Below, piece after piece: positions 47,097-58,870 of a stretch of 64,000 bases of DNA. Numbering within the stretch: position 1 is the stretch's first letter; each line of letters opens with the position of its first letter. The DNA comes from Schistosoma haematobium. Lineage: Eukaryota > Platyhelminthes > Trematoda > Strigeidida > Schistosomatidae. The stretch lies in contig NC_067198.1 of NCBI RefSeq assembly GCF_000699445.3, forward strand, positions 34,996,536 through 35,060,535, read 5' to 3'. Below the pieces are notes generated by a model. It did no database searches. It saw only the letters and a program-made list of their open reading frames with translations, and was not told the origin of the DNA. Both the position numbers and the translations under genes were made by a program.

Positions 47097-48439
47097 TTCA
47101 ACATCCCAGGAGGTGCATGGCTGAAAGAAACATAATCATAAGGAATGGATTTCTATCAAAACTCTGGACAAGATTTTTTTAAAAAGAACAAAAGGATGAC
47201 ACTTAACGGCATTCAAATGAAAACGGTGAAACCGAAAGCACAGGCGGAATACATAGAAGCAAACAAGAGAGTTAGGAGTAGCATTGGAGCCGACAAGCGG
47301 AAATACATAGAAGATCTAGCAGTGACAGCGAAAAAAGATTCAAGAGAAGGAAATATGAGAAAACTATGTGATATGATGAAAAAACTAGCAGGGAAATATT
47401 GTAGACCGGAGTAAACAGTCAAGGACAAAGAAGGCAAGCCAATCACTGAAATTCAACGGCAGTGAAACATGTGAGTAGAGAACTTTAAAGAGCTCGAATA
47501 AATTAGCATCATTAAACCTTTCCGACATCAGTGCAGCACACATAAACTTTCTTACAGATGTCAACCAACCAACAGTTGGGAAATCAGCATGGCCATCAGA
47601 AAAGCCAAGAGTAGAAAAGCAGAAGAACCCGCCAACATACCAGCTTAGGCACTTAAATTGGCCATCGTAGTAACTGAAAAAACGCTCCACGTTCAATTCA
47701 GGAAGATTCGTGAAAAGGGACAGGTGCCGAAAGACTGCAGCAAAAGGCCTCAACATACACAAGTGAAAACATCAAGATCCTCAAATACAACACAGTCAAT
47801 ACTAACTCAATCACATTTAATGCAGAGGCACTAGAAGAGGTGAAGAATTCATGTATCCGCGCACCATCACTGATAAATAGGGAGGATCTGATACAGATGT
47901 AAACGTAAGGGTCGGAAAATTGAGGGCAACATATCAAACTCAAAACAACTGTCAGTCAACATCAAAGTCGGAATATTCAATACAAACGTCAAGAGAGTTC
48001 TCACGTACGGAGCTGAAACTTCGAGAACTACTACAACCATCATAAAAAAGTGCACGTATTTATAAACGATTGTCTACACAAGATACTGAATATATGTTGG
48101 CCGAAAACCGCCAGCAGCAACCTACTGTGTTAGAGGACAAACCAACTTCCAGATGAATAGAAAATTGGAAATAGACTCTGAAGGTGAATGGATTACAGTG
48201 CACAGAAACCATTAAAACGTATCACAAAGCATGCCCTAACTTGAAATTTTGAAGGGAGAAGGAAAAAAGGAATATAAAATAGCGAATGGGACCGGGAATT
48301 AGAGACAGACATCAAGATAATCAATAGCATTTGAAAACAGGTGAAAAGAGGAGCCCATTAAACACTTAGTTGAGGGATCTTGATCGGCGGCTTACGCTCC
48401 ATCGAGGGGTAATAGGAGTAAGTAAGTACCTAAGTAATA

Positions 48440-49395
48440 CGAAACTCCTAACCAAAAACAACTCACAGTTAGATTGGATATATTTGCAATGAGAAGAATG
48501 CAGTTGTAGTCCTGTCAAGTTAGACCATCAAGTGGTCAGACACCGAAGGGTATTCTGGAGCATAAAATAAAACAGATAACCCACTGGAAATATTAGTTGA
48601 ATTAGTGAGATCGTCTGGTAGAGTGATCTTATGATAGTTTGAGTTACACCCTATTTTCCCATGAGGAGTATTCAAACAAAATGGCACAACCGAATAATAT
48701 TCATTTTGCTATAAAGATAGACGTTTTAGTTAGAGGCTATAAGCCGTTTAACAAGTTGATTGGTTATTTAAAAATTGAGTAGATTACTAAAAAATGTGTT
48801 GTGATAAGTGAATTGGATAGCAACACCACCTCACAATTAGAACTTTACATTGTCAGTGCAACCAAAAAAGATGAACGATAAGAGAAAGAAACCCCAATAA
48901 TGTATGAGGTTATGAAAATTAACGAGTTAGTTAATATATAGAAGCAAGTACATATTAACACGATCAGACCAATAGTAAATTAAACAAATTAAATAGAAAT
49001 ACACTGATGTCTCAAAATGGGTAAAGCTATCGTCTGAACCTCACTTACTTAAATAAGGTTGGACGACTTCTGTCTAAATTCACTGAATTCCGTGAAGAAG
49101 TCTTACTATCGATGGTGTGTATATTCATATTATCCATTTACAGGTCACTGCAGTTCTTAAACGAGCATTCGGATGCCTAGATGTATACAAAACTACTTTA
49201 AATTAATTTTTATTAGCAATAGCATATAAATTACGAATGAAAGGGATTCAGATCACTCTGAAAGCCTGTTTAAAAAATTATAATATATCACTGTTTATGT
49301 GAACACAGAATTCAATGGTCTTCTGTTGTCTAAAGGTTTACGAGTAAGAGAAACGAAAACACTTAACAAGCGAATTAAGGTTAGCGTCCAGCAGT
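48440..49395. other. Noncoding, no feature recognised
   Basis: AT-rich flank of the old RTE copy; possible SR2-like debris near 48520, too diverged to support. Confidence 0.3.
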
Positions 49396-49399
49396 GTTA

Positions 49400-49500
49400 T
49401 TCAATCAGTCAGTCACATATAACGTAAAACGAGGCACATACGTGAATTGACTGAAATAGAAACAGCACATCAGCCCAGAGATGCCAGAGTTGTACATGCA
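49400..49500 (-). repeat. SR2-like RTE 3' tail
   Basis: The reverse complement reads CGTATGTGCCTCGTTTTACG then GTGACTGACTGATT, parallel to 14745-14785 of the SR2-like element with its TGAC-type tail. Confidence 0.55.
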
Positions 49501-49504
49501 ATAA

Positions 49505-51602
49505 AACTATTTGTGGTAGGAAGAGTAATTAAGCATACTAGATATGATTCAAGAAGAAAATATGTGATCACGGGATAAAATTACTTTCAAAATTATTACG
49601 AAGTTTAGGATCTAAGTGGATGCAAAATAAGGTTGGCTTCGAGATTATGCTTACTCTAAGCTTTACAATAATTATTGATCCGTCGATTGAAAATGAGGTA
49701 GTGTGAAACTCTCTTACAAAAGTTTATCGGTTTGAATGACCGCAGTTTAAAAAACAGAAAAGGAAAGCTTTACACATCACTATTTATTTGCATCAATGAA
49801 TAGTTGTAGAACACTACAGGCTGGGAGTTGAGCAGTTCCAAAAGCGAAGACCAAGTAATAATCACACTTTCGAAGCAAGGTAAAAATATAACACATTATT
49901 ACCACTTAACGTATTGAGCTAATATAAATTTTAAGAGACAATGTTAAAGCTCTCCAAAAACTGTAAATTGGTTTTTATACACCATTAAAAGAAACACTAA
50001 ATTGATGGAAATTCGAAATATAATCGAAATCTGAAACACGTCTTAATTTGACTAGGTTTGAGAATAATGAACTGATAATTGGTGGATTTAGGTACGAGGG
50101 TTTAGGCTTGTAATTTCTACATTCAAGTAAATGATGTGGTCACATGCTGAAGTTGACAGGTGATTTTCATCCATCGGTTGTGAACTGGTTTGCAATTGTT
50201 CCAAATGGTACAGACGTAATAACTCTTCTTTTAATATTTTAGGATCCAGCATTATTTCATTGATTAGTTACGTGAATCCGCTCCAACGTCCTAGATACAT
50301 GTTTATACGATAGCCGAACAAGATGTAGAAAGAATGTGACCAACCTGTCATATTCGAATAACGAGATCTTTTTGGCATGAAAACATCTACCTGAAATAAG
50401 GTATATACCTATCTTACTTATTGGATTACAGTGTTTATGTGACAGTATTATTTTCAAGGAGAATTCATAGGCACCTATAAGAATCACATTTATATGATTT
50501 CAAAACCAAACAACCTATAGTGGCAGATGAAAAAAAGATTAGTGAGTACAACTAATGATCAAGCATTATTGTTGTTTTCTGTAATCTAACACTGAATTGA
50601 GAACAGTGGTGATCTAATGAACTTTTGTTTTGGATGAAACATACCAAAATTCTAACAGTTTTAAATCTTATTCGTCAAAACAATCAATTTTTCTCATGTT
50701 CCTGAAGCAATAACAGAATGAGACGTTTTAGACATTTTCTTCAAATGTAGGTTCTTAAATTTACGGACATTCAGATTCACATTTTTTCTTAAAACACGAG
50801 AATTTGTAACTTGTGATAAAGAACCATACTGTGGTGAGCTGAGGTATCGAAGAAATGTGTTACTTTTCGCCCATTTATTTCATTGTTCATCGTTAGTCGT
50901 AAGATTCTGATCACTTGAATTGATCAGCAGCTGGTTTTTAAGGATTTGATATTTGGCAACATCTAAACATTCATAATATCTCAGTAAATTAATTGAAAGA
51001 GAAAAAACGCATTTGATTCCCCGTACCTGATGAATTCCGACCCAAGTAAAACGTGACAACGAGATTCAAGGTCAAACTCAACTTAACACCGTTACTCCAA
51101 AGCTGGAATCGACACAACCTAACGCAAACCATTCATCTGAACAGATTATCATACTACACAACAGCGTTGCTTCAAAACCATGTCATATACTCATTGGCCC
51201 TTTTTTAAATGGATATTTGGTGTATATCAGCTAAGTAGACCTAAAATAACTGTAAAACCTAAAATAAGACAGGAATCCAACATATGTGATGATTTTGTGA
51301 AATGTTACTTTAGATGAATCGATTTCTTGGAGCTCAGATCTTAATTTAAAAGGCGGTCGTACGTATTTCTTGGTGTCAAATAGGCTTAGGAAGGATAAAT
51401 TCTCATATGACTTCATAAGTCTCAACCATACCAATCATGGAATCGTGCCATTTTCATGTCAACATAACACGCATTGACTTAATCTTGTTAAGTCCTCCTA
51501 ACGTTCGACAGTCACGTTTCTGTGGTTCTCATTGTATTTTGACTTACTGCTTTACCGTTTTGCGCCAATTGTATTGTTCTGCCATATAAACAGAATATAT
51601 CC

Positions 51603-51664
<62 letters not shown>

Positions 51665-52640
51665 GCTGCTGTAGTGGATCCCAACTTCCATAATGGAAAA
51701 GGTAGATAAGAACTTGAAATGAAATCACCAATGAAAATTATCCTTTCGTGTTCAAAATTCAGCAGCTTAATTCAAAAGAAAAATCCTTGATATTCACGCG
51801 TATTGGACACTAAGAAAGGGATTCTCCGCGGATTAATGGATATGTATCATTTCCTAGTCCTTATGGATAACCGTATGTTTCTTAAACAGTTTTTTTCAGT
51901 AAGTAATTTATAATGCGTTCATTCAACCACTTTGTGGAAATCTTTCATTGATATGTCACCATTTGTTCACGACTGAAATTCTTAAATACGAACTCTTCTC
52001 AGTTGGTGTAATTTATTGAACGTTTCAGTGTCACTTAATGACAACTGGGTTGCTCTTCTAAATCCAATTCTTTCTGTTTTTATAATGGCGTAATATTATT
52101 AAGCGCTCAAACAACATTCTGAGGTGCTTTATGTGCTCTGTTGGGTGATCTTATCCGCAACGCAACCATGTAAACTTAATGTATCGCACATGGTCATCTG
52201 TGCGTTCAAGTAACCACAGATTTTGTCATTTCATAATGTATTTTTAATTAAATAACTAGATTATGTAGTTAATTTTGCTCTGTTTTTAATTTTTATTCGC
52301 CACGTCTGACTGCGTTACACTGTACGTCCATTGCACGCTGGGATGATATCTCAAGTCATAGTAAGTTAATTCACATAGTTGATTGTTTCCAGGTAGACTG
52401 TCAGTGCATGATTTTACTGAAGAAAAGTTTGTTGTACTGTAAACTGTGTTTCTATGAACAACTCCCTGTTGTCTTCAGTATGAAAGCAGTTTATATGTAT
52501 CCTTCTTTTTTTTCTTAGGTAAGTTCAACTGGCCTATATTTCGTGTTTTGGTTTTATCGACTTAATTATGTCCATTTAACTACTTTGAGGAACATGTCTT
52601 TGCAAGTGAAACAATAACTATGACACTTGCTTAGTTTAGT
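49505..52640. other. Mostly noncoding
   Basis: AT-rich. A (TA)n microsatellite lies at 51604-51662. Minus-strand frames at 50257-50487 and 51231-51434 were examined and not supported as genes. Confidence 0.35.
51604..51662. repeat. (TA)n microsatellite
   Basis: About 29 uninterrupted TA units. Confidence 0.97.
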
Positions 52641-52643
52641 GTT

Positions 52644-52962
52644 GATAATGTCACAGGTATTCAGTGTTTGACAACGCTTCTACCAGTAACACCTAATGTA
52701 TTTCGTTCCCACCCAGAGAAATCAAAAGACAGAGTCGAGGAGATCGGAAGAGTATATTTGGCGATGACCAATATATCGGAATTCTCTGATCTAATCTGGC
52801 TAGCGATTGCGGTTGATGTTGAGCACGGCGTTACCACACGTGATCTGGTACGGATGCCTGACCGAGTGTCTTCATCTAGATGAGTCCACTAAAACATATG
52901 GTCAGCATCCAATGTCGAAAACTTACAGAGCTATTTATTTTGGGGATTTATTTACCGCTACA
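52644..52962 (-). repeat. 3' LTR of gypsy element
   Basis: 319 bases, matching the 5' LTR. It is preceded (element direction) by a purine-rich tract, AGGGGGAGGAGTGATC at about 52963-52979, which is the plus-strand priming site. Confidence 0.9.
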
Positions 52963-53543
52963 GATCACTCCTCCCCCTAGTGGGGCAGTGACGACCCTAA
53001 GACGTGGCCAGCCAGAAGTTTAAACCCAACGAGTTTGTCGTTGGTAAACACTCTTCTGATAGCTTACTAAGTGTAGCAGCGTCTGGTCGTCTTTCCTTAC
53101 TATATGGGACCGAGGTACAACATAGTAAAAAAAGAAAGAGCTACAACGAAAATTTTGACTCCTCGTAAACTGCATCGTTCTTTTCCAGTCGTCCTGGAAA
53201 AGAAAAATGAAAGTGTAAGTGCATGTCGAAATACACTCGTATGTGCGTAAAAACACAATGTCGGCGTAAAAATGGAAAATATACTCAAGCACACGTAATA
53301 GCGTTAAAAAATTGTTTTTTATGTTTTGTTTTGTTTTTTTTAATAAAAATATAAATATATGGGCATAATAAAATTGTCTTTTTTTAAAAAAAATTATATA
53401 TCGTTGAAAAGAAAGATCGGGATAATATAAAATGTCGAGTAGTGATTTACGTGCAGTAGTCGTTTAAATGTTCTGGAAATCTTACTCTTCTTCCAGAACG
53501 CGTCGTTTTAGGTTTATTTTCAGATACATTCGGAGTATCATCG

Positions 53544-54257
53544 CTAGTGTTGGTTGTTGGATGAGTCGTTATGTGTCGGATTCGTGTCGTTCGATTGTAA
53601 CGAAGGAAAGTCGACATGGTTAGGATTTCCTTCTAAATACGCTGCTTTGAGACGATCGATGCTGATGCTATCGTTTGTTCCGTTCTTATCGATTATATAG
53701 TACTTCGGTTCGCGTTGAAGAACTTTGAAAGGTCCTTCGTATGCTGATTCGAATGGTCGTCGATGCAAGTCTCGACGAACGAAAACGTGTGTACTATATC
53801 GTAGGTCAGGTTGAACGAAAACATCAGTTGATTGAGGTCGAGTGGAAGCAGGTTTAACTGAACGCATTGCGTTTGTATGCCTGTTCGTGTAGGAGGTTAG
53901 ATCCATGTTCATTGAAAAGGATGAAGGATCCACGAATTCTCCTGGAAGTCGAAGTGTCGTTCCATAGACGAGTTGAGCCGCAGTGTATCCAATGTCAGCT
54001 TCGACTGCATTGCGAATACCTAGTAAGACGAGTAGTAGAGCGTCGGTCCACTGTGAAACGTTTGCAGCTGATAGTGGAGCTTTTAGTTGTCGGTGAAAAC
54101 GTTCTACCAACCCGTTTGCTTGTGGGTGGTAGGCAGTCGTTCGGAAGCGAGTGATTCCTAAAAGTGTGGTCAGACGACGGAAAAGTTCGGATTCAAACTG
54201 ACGTCCGCGGTCTGTAGTGATGGTTGAAGGGCAGCCGAAGTTGTCGAGACTCACGGG
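53544..54257 (-). pseudogene. gypsy integrase, C-terminal part
   Basis: Begins inside the catalytic core: STITTDRGRQFESELF (second catalytic Asp), TTAYHPQANGLVERFHR (catalytic Glu), then the family's C-terminal GPFKVLQREPKYY-like chromatin-binding fold. The zinc-binding N-terminus and the first catalytic Asp are gone through the deletion at about 54257, so it cannot act as an integrase. Confidence 0.85.
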
Positions 54258-54474
54258 GAGAGTACTTGTCAGAAGGAGAGCTTAACGAGAAAGTGAGCGG
54301 TTTATGGTCCGTGAAAAGAGTGAATTCACGGCCTTCGATATAGTGTTGAAAATGTCGTACAGCACAATACATAGCTAGGAGTTCCCTACCGAATGTGCTG
54401 TACCTCGATTCGGTGTCTAGCAACCTTCTAGAGAAAAATGCCAAGGATTGCCAGGAGTTGTTAACCCATTGTTG
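54193..54474 (-). pseudogene. gypsy RNase H, truncated
   Basis: Same frame as reverse transcriptase past the nonsense codon: AFFSRRLLDTESRYSTFGRE, LLAMYCAVRHFQHYIEGREF, FTDHKPLTF. The family part stops near 54257, where the element jumps to integrase; the remaining residues of the open frame are out-of-frame integrase sequence. Confidence 0.8.
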
Positions 54475-55620
54475 TTAGACTCCTCCGATTGCCGAGTCCG
54501 ATGCGTCTACTGCGATACTAATGGGTGCTTCGGTGTCCTGATGTGCGAGCATTGTTGCTAGAGCGATAAGTTCCTTAATTGTGGAGAATGCTTTTCGTGC
54601 GGTGTCGTCCAAATTAATGGATTTCGCATTTCCACGAAGTTGGTCGGTCAGAGGTTTCATAAGTAATGCGCATTTCGGTATGAAACGTCTATAGAAACTT
54701 ACGAGGCCGTTAAACGTGCGTAATTGCTTGACGGTGGTCGGTTCTGGGTAATCCAGAATGGCCGCCACTTTGGTTCTAAGGGGTCGGATACCTTGAGCAT
54801 CGATAGTGTGTCCCAGAAAGTCTAGCGAGTCGGTTCCGAATTGGCATTTCTGAACGTTTACAGTAATGCCATGTTTTCGTAATCGTTCGAAAACAAGATC
54901 CAGATGCTTGAGATGTGTTTCTCTGTCCGGACTTGCGATTAGACAGTCATCAACATACGCGTGTACGAAGTTGAGACCTCGAAAAACGTCGTCTATGAAT
55001 CTTTGGAATGTTTGAGCAGCATTCCTTAGACCGAAAGGCATTCGCAAAAATTCATAGAGTCCGAAGGGAGTTATGAGAGCCGTTTTCGGTATGTCGTCAG
55101 TAGCCATAGGGATTTGGTTATACGCTTTAACCAAGTCGATTTTCGAAAAGGCAGTTGTACCTTTCAAGGTAGCTGTCAAATCGTGAATGTGAGGCAACGG
55201 GTAACGATCGGGAATGGTTTTCGCGTTCAATAGCCGATAGTCGCCAGTTGGACGCCAATCGTTGCTGTCCTTTTTAGGGACCATGTGCAACGGAGATGCA
55301 TATGGGCTACTTGACGGTTGTATGATTCCTAAGTCTATCATATGGTCGAATTCGTTTTTCGCTAACCTTAGCTTTTCGGGAGCTAGTCGTCGTGCTTTAG
55401 AGAATACAGGTGGTCCTGTAGTCGTGATGTGATATGTAACATTGCTGGTTACACACGGTAGTTTCGGTTGAGTTTGTTGTATCCCAGGGTACTTATCGAG
55501 TAGTGGCTGATAAAGTGGGTCGATCATATGCTTAACTGTGACTGGGGATAATCTGCAACCAGAAAAGGAAGTTACGCAAACGGACAAATTAGTGTTTCGT
55601 CTACTAGCCTCCGTTTGCGC
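54475..55620 (-). pseudogene. gypsy reverse transcriptase
   Basis: Polymerase fingers and palm are complete: [53 protein letters not shown] (first Asp), [20 protein letters not shown] and [10 protein letters not shown] (catalytic Asp pair). The connection to RNase H follows (AIDAS-like start) until TAA at 54475-54477, a nonsense codon in an otherwise continuing frame. Confidence 0.88.
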
Positions 55621-55880
55621 GTATCGATGATCAGATTGTGGTGTTGTAGAAGGTCCATACCAATGATTGGCATAGAAACATCTGCAACAACGAAAATCCA
55701 GTGGATGGGTTTGCATAAACCCACGTTAAGGTAAACGTACCTTTTTCCATACGTAGCGATCGGTTTTCCGTTTGCCGCCTGTAAGTTTAGAGTCGATTCG
55801 TGAAGTCGGTCGTTAGGATTTGCTGGGAGAACGCTAACTTCTGCGCCAGTGTCGACGAGGTAGCGAACTCTCATTGTCAC
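55572..55880 (-). pseudogene. gypsy aspartic protease
   Basis: Contains YLVDTGAEVSVLP, the DTGA active-site motif of retroviral-type aspartic proteases, and [11 protein letters not shown], the family's second conserved segment. The frame ends at 55572 because of a one-base change in frame near 55595; the sequence continues into reverse transcriptase in the frame of 54475-55716. Confidence 0.85.
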
Positions 55881-55927
55881 ATCTGTGACGTATAACAGAC
55901 GGCTTTGTTCGCCGGCTACGGTTGCCG

Positions 55928-56761
55928 TTAACGCGTGCCGGCTTGGAAGTTTCCCGAGTTGTTTTTCGAGTCACTCGGTTTCGTGTTGAGAAAATTGCAG
56001 GGTTTTCTGCAATTTCTGGAAAACTTTCCATACTGGTTATGATACCAGCACCAGTCGGGGTTATCTGTCTCTCGTGGTCTAGAGACAGATCGCCTACGAG
56101 GAATGCTTCTACGTGGGGTGCGCGATCTCTTACGGTCAGTACGAAGACTAAGATAACGCGTGAGTGTGTGACATAAGTCGGTTATATCGTTCTGAGTCGT
56201 GTGAGGCCTTTCTTTGACTGAAAATACCTCGGTAGTAGAAGGTTTCGTAATTTCTAAAATGCGGTCGGCAGATGCAGCTAGCTCGTCTAAGGCGTTGTTC
56301 TGAAACGAGACCAGAACTGCTTGCACCTGTTGGGGAAGTTTTGACAAGAAGAGTTGTTTGAATAGACCTTCGTCGAAAGTTCTTGGGCCTATTACCTCTC
56401 TCATCCGTTGCAACATGTCCGTCGCAGAACCGTGTTGCAGGTCGATGTTATTGAAGAGTTGATCTAACCTTTGTCGATCGGTTAGGTCTCCTCGTTTAAG
56501 AACCAAGCGTTTTAAGATTTCGTAAGGATCGGAAACATCACTAGTAAACATACTAGGTGTTACGTACCTGTTGAATTCGCGCGGTAGTGCCTTGACTACT
56601 GCGAGGAATTGTGCACGTGTGTCGATCACGCCGTGCTCGGAGAAGTCGGCTTCTGCGTAGCGAAACCAGGCTTCGATGTTGTCGGGCCAGAAAGGCATGA
56701 GTTGAAACGAAGGCGGGGACAAAGTCTTAAGCTTGAGTACTTTAGGTGTCTGTTCAGTCAT
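55928..56761 (-). pseudogene. gypsy gag
   Basis: 278 codons from the ATG at 56761. It shows a gag capsid-like helical region (FWPDNIEAWFRYAEADF, MREVIGPRTFDEGLFKQLFL) and ends with a Cys/His knuckle-like segment (CWYHNQYGKFSRNC) preceded by Arg-rich sequence, for RNA binding. The frame itself looks intact; it is listed as a pseudogene because it belongs to a defective element. Pol follows in another frame. Confidence 0.8.
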
Positions 56762-56941
56762 GATGAAGTATGAAGTACGATAATGAACGGTGGGAAAATA
56801 TATATATCCAAGAAAAAACACGAAAAAAAATCACAATGTTTAAAAAAAATAAAAAGTAAGGCAATGATATATAAAAAATCCCAAAAAGAAACAGACTCAC
56901 AGTTGCAATTAGGTGTACCAGATCACGACGGTCTCACCAAT

Positions 56942-57260
56942 GATGATGTCACAGGTATTCAGTGTTTGACAACGCTTCTACCAGTAACACCTAATGTATT
57001 TCGTTCCCACCCAGAGAAATCAAAAGACAGAGTCGAGGAGATCGGAAGAGTATATTTGGCGATGACCAATATATCGGAATTCTCTGATCTAATCTGGCTA
57101 GCGATTGCGGTTGATGTTGAGCACGGCGTTACCACACGTGATCTGGTACGGATGCCTGACCGAGTGTCTTCAGCTAGATGAGTCCACTAAAACATATGGT
57201 CAGCATCCAATGTCGAAAACTTACAGAGCTATTTATTTTGGGGATTTATTTACCGCTACA
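56942..57260 (-). repeat. 5' LTR of gypsy element
   Basis: 319 bases, starting TGTAGCGGTAAATAAATCCC and ending CCTGTGACATCATC in element direction. The boundary follows from the target duplication and from the same end (TCATC) in the copy at 62892-63210. The next bases, ATTGGTGAGACCGTC, hold a TGG-starting primer site suitable for a tRNA ending in CCA. Confidence 0.9.
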
Positions 57261-57265
57261 GTGTT

Positions 57266-57970
57266 CTTGGTTGTCGTATAATTCAGTTTAGTTGAAAGAA
57301 TTATGATATACTTAAATATAGTGCTTGAAGCCTGTAATGAAACGGATCAGTTTAGTAAGTAGAGTTGCCCGTTTCTAATGTGCATACGGATTCAAATCAT
57401 TCTGATTAAAAATAGGAAAAAACGTGCCTTTGATGCTGTTGCTGTCATACATTATAAAATAGCGATAAGTATGTTTGGTGTTTATTTCTAAACTGTACAT
57501 CTATCGCTAACCATACTTCATGATCACTGTCATTAAACAATTTCCCCAGCAATAACATCGGTAGCAAGATAGCTAAGTGTCTGAGCTTTTAGTTGCCCGC
57601 AAAACAGCAGTATACAGTCTTAGAAGATGAGTGTTCTGTGTCTCAATTAAATGCAGCTGGCTGTGAACAAATGTTAAGAATCTTTTTGACAACTGGGACT
57701 TTTAGTTTATCATACACTTACTCTGCTTGTATGTTTTCCTGTTAAACTAGACTCAGATGCATGGGAATACTTAAATGGGAGCAAAATAATAAAAGCATTG
57801 CAATACGGTACTAAGCCCATGTTATGCTTTGCGCAAGTAATAGTAGCTGACCTTATCTAATATTCATGAACTCAAGGTAAATCACAATTGCATAAATTCT
57901 TTGCTAAAAAACATGTAATTTGGTTATTTATCTATTCCACATTTCTGACTAAATTCATCACTATTTTTTT
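57266..57970. other. Noncoding, no feature recognised
   Basis: AT-rich flank of the gypsy insertion. Confidence 0.35.
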
Positions 57971-57977
57971 CATTCAG

Positions 57978-58106
57978 AATGCAACAGGAGTGAGCCTTCA
58001 TAGACCTAGAAACTGTTTCGCCCTTGGAACTATGGCCCTATGGAACTGTTTACGGGAGACCCAACGAACAGCAGATTATAAAAAGGATGCTGGATGTCCA
58101 TTTTAG
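57978..58106 (+). CDS. Candidate 3' exon, unknown gene
   Basis: An acceptor with a good pyrimidine tract (TATTTTTTTCATTCAG) opens 42 codons to TAG: VSLHRPRNCFALGTMALWNC, then a charged end. The pattern (R..CFALG..ALWN.L) faintly resembles the C-terminal end of LINE reverse transcriptases (F..R....WN.LP), so it could be transposon debris, not a host gene. Confidence 0.25.
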   Translation, partial: NATGVSLHRPRNCFALGTMALWNCLRETQRTADYKKDAGCPF

Positions 58107-58329
58107 TCTCACAACCACTTCCAGTATTTTTTGACTTTTTTTCACTTTTTCGTTTGGGAAAAAATAACAAAAACTGCATCTTAACATTACCAATACAACT
58201 TTTAAACGGGAACTTGGTTTAAACCTTTGTTTGATATTCGATTCTTAATGAAAGTTCTCGAATAAATTTTTGAATCTAGTGCTACTTTGTTTTATCTACT
58301 TAATCGTCGCAAGAAACTTGTGATAAGCG

Positions 58330-58870
58330 AGCCTCTCACCACCTAGTTCATGTGTTCAAATGGTTGTGGACGGAATGGAAGGAGCTTTCGCTTAACAGGC
58401 TTCCGTGTCTAGTAGCAGGGGGTCACCAAAACCTCCAGGCAGGAACCTAGGTATGTCAACAATAAAAGAGGAAAGAGAAATTAGCAAATCATAGTATGAT
58501 ACTATCCTTAATCCTTAAGAACAAACCCACTTGCTTCTTAAAGGACTCCTGGGAAGTCGCTTGGACTAGCTCAGCCGTCAGACAATTCCAGCATTTGACA
58601 ACTTCCAAGGAGTAAGAGTTGTGTCTCCAATTTATGGGTGTTGCCCCTTAGGTTGGTATTGGGACTAAACTTAAGCAGGTGTTTTAGGGGATGTCCAGAA
58701 GTGTTAAAGTTATTGTAAGCCATTAGGTCACCTCTAAGACGTCTATACTCTGAGTGGAGGTTAAGTGATTGGAGGCACTCTTCATAAGGTGACTTGGTGC
58801 ATATCTTCATCATTTTCTTGGGAGACCTACAGGCTCGGGTCCTCTCACAACTTGTTCTAACCACCATGTG
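58330..58870 (-). mobile_element. CR1-type LINE 3' end, 5'-truncated
   Basis: The minus strand encodes the C-terminal ORF2 signature of CR1-type LINEs: PYEECLQSLNLHSEYRRLRG, DLMAYNNFNTSGHPLKHLLK and NTNLRGNTHKLETQ, then (after frame loss) CWNCLTAELVQATSQESFKK. A 3' UTR follows to about 58330, sharing CCTGCCTGGAGGTTTTGGTG with 62100-62125. Inactive fragment, possibly of the same family as 1-2038. Confidence 0.8.

Larger units (their letters stand above)
45370..48435 (+). mobile_element. Old, rearranged copy of the young-RTE family
   Basis: Starts with a diverged leader (about 45395-45545) and ends with the C-terminal region and a GTAAGTAAGTA tail at 48415-48427. Between these the endonuclease (46040-46890: THRTKRG-like, NQTDHIFTN) and linker (47140-47460) are recognisable but full of stops. 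It carries insertions of repeat B (45605-45905), repeat A (46385-46505) and an RTE leader fragment (46970-47096). The reverse transcriptase palm is deleted: the sequence passes from the VPKDC segment near 47735 straight to the GLNIHKGK-like segment. Confidence 0.8.
52644..57260 (-). mobile_element. Ty3/gypsy LTR retrotransposon, internally deleted
   Basis: A 4.6-kb element, minus oriented, flanked by the 5-base duplication GTGTT (52639-52643 and 57261-57265). In its own direction the order is LTR, primer site, gag, protease, reverse transcriptase, RNase H, integrase and LTR, which is the Ty3/gypsy order. Schistosome gypsy families such as Saci, Boudicca and Gulliver are candidates, but I cannot assign one. 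The LTRs look identical except for one base (52872/57170), so insertion was recent, yet pol has a frameshift, a nonsense codon and a deletion across RNase H and integrase. It must have been moved by proteins from another copy. Confidence 0.93.

Noticed and set aside
51231..51434. Minus-strand frame with LFDTKKYVRPPFKLRSELQE, considered as an upstream TBC exon
   Set aside because: The acceptor lacks a pyrimidine tract, the donor is weak and there is no match to TBC1D12/14 N-termini.
56783..57181. 132-codon plus-strand frame across the gypsy LTR, partly repeated at 52668-52883
   Set aside because: Opposite strand to the element and spans its LTR; a by-product of the LTR sequence.
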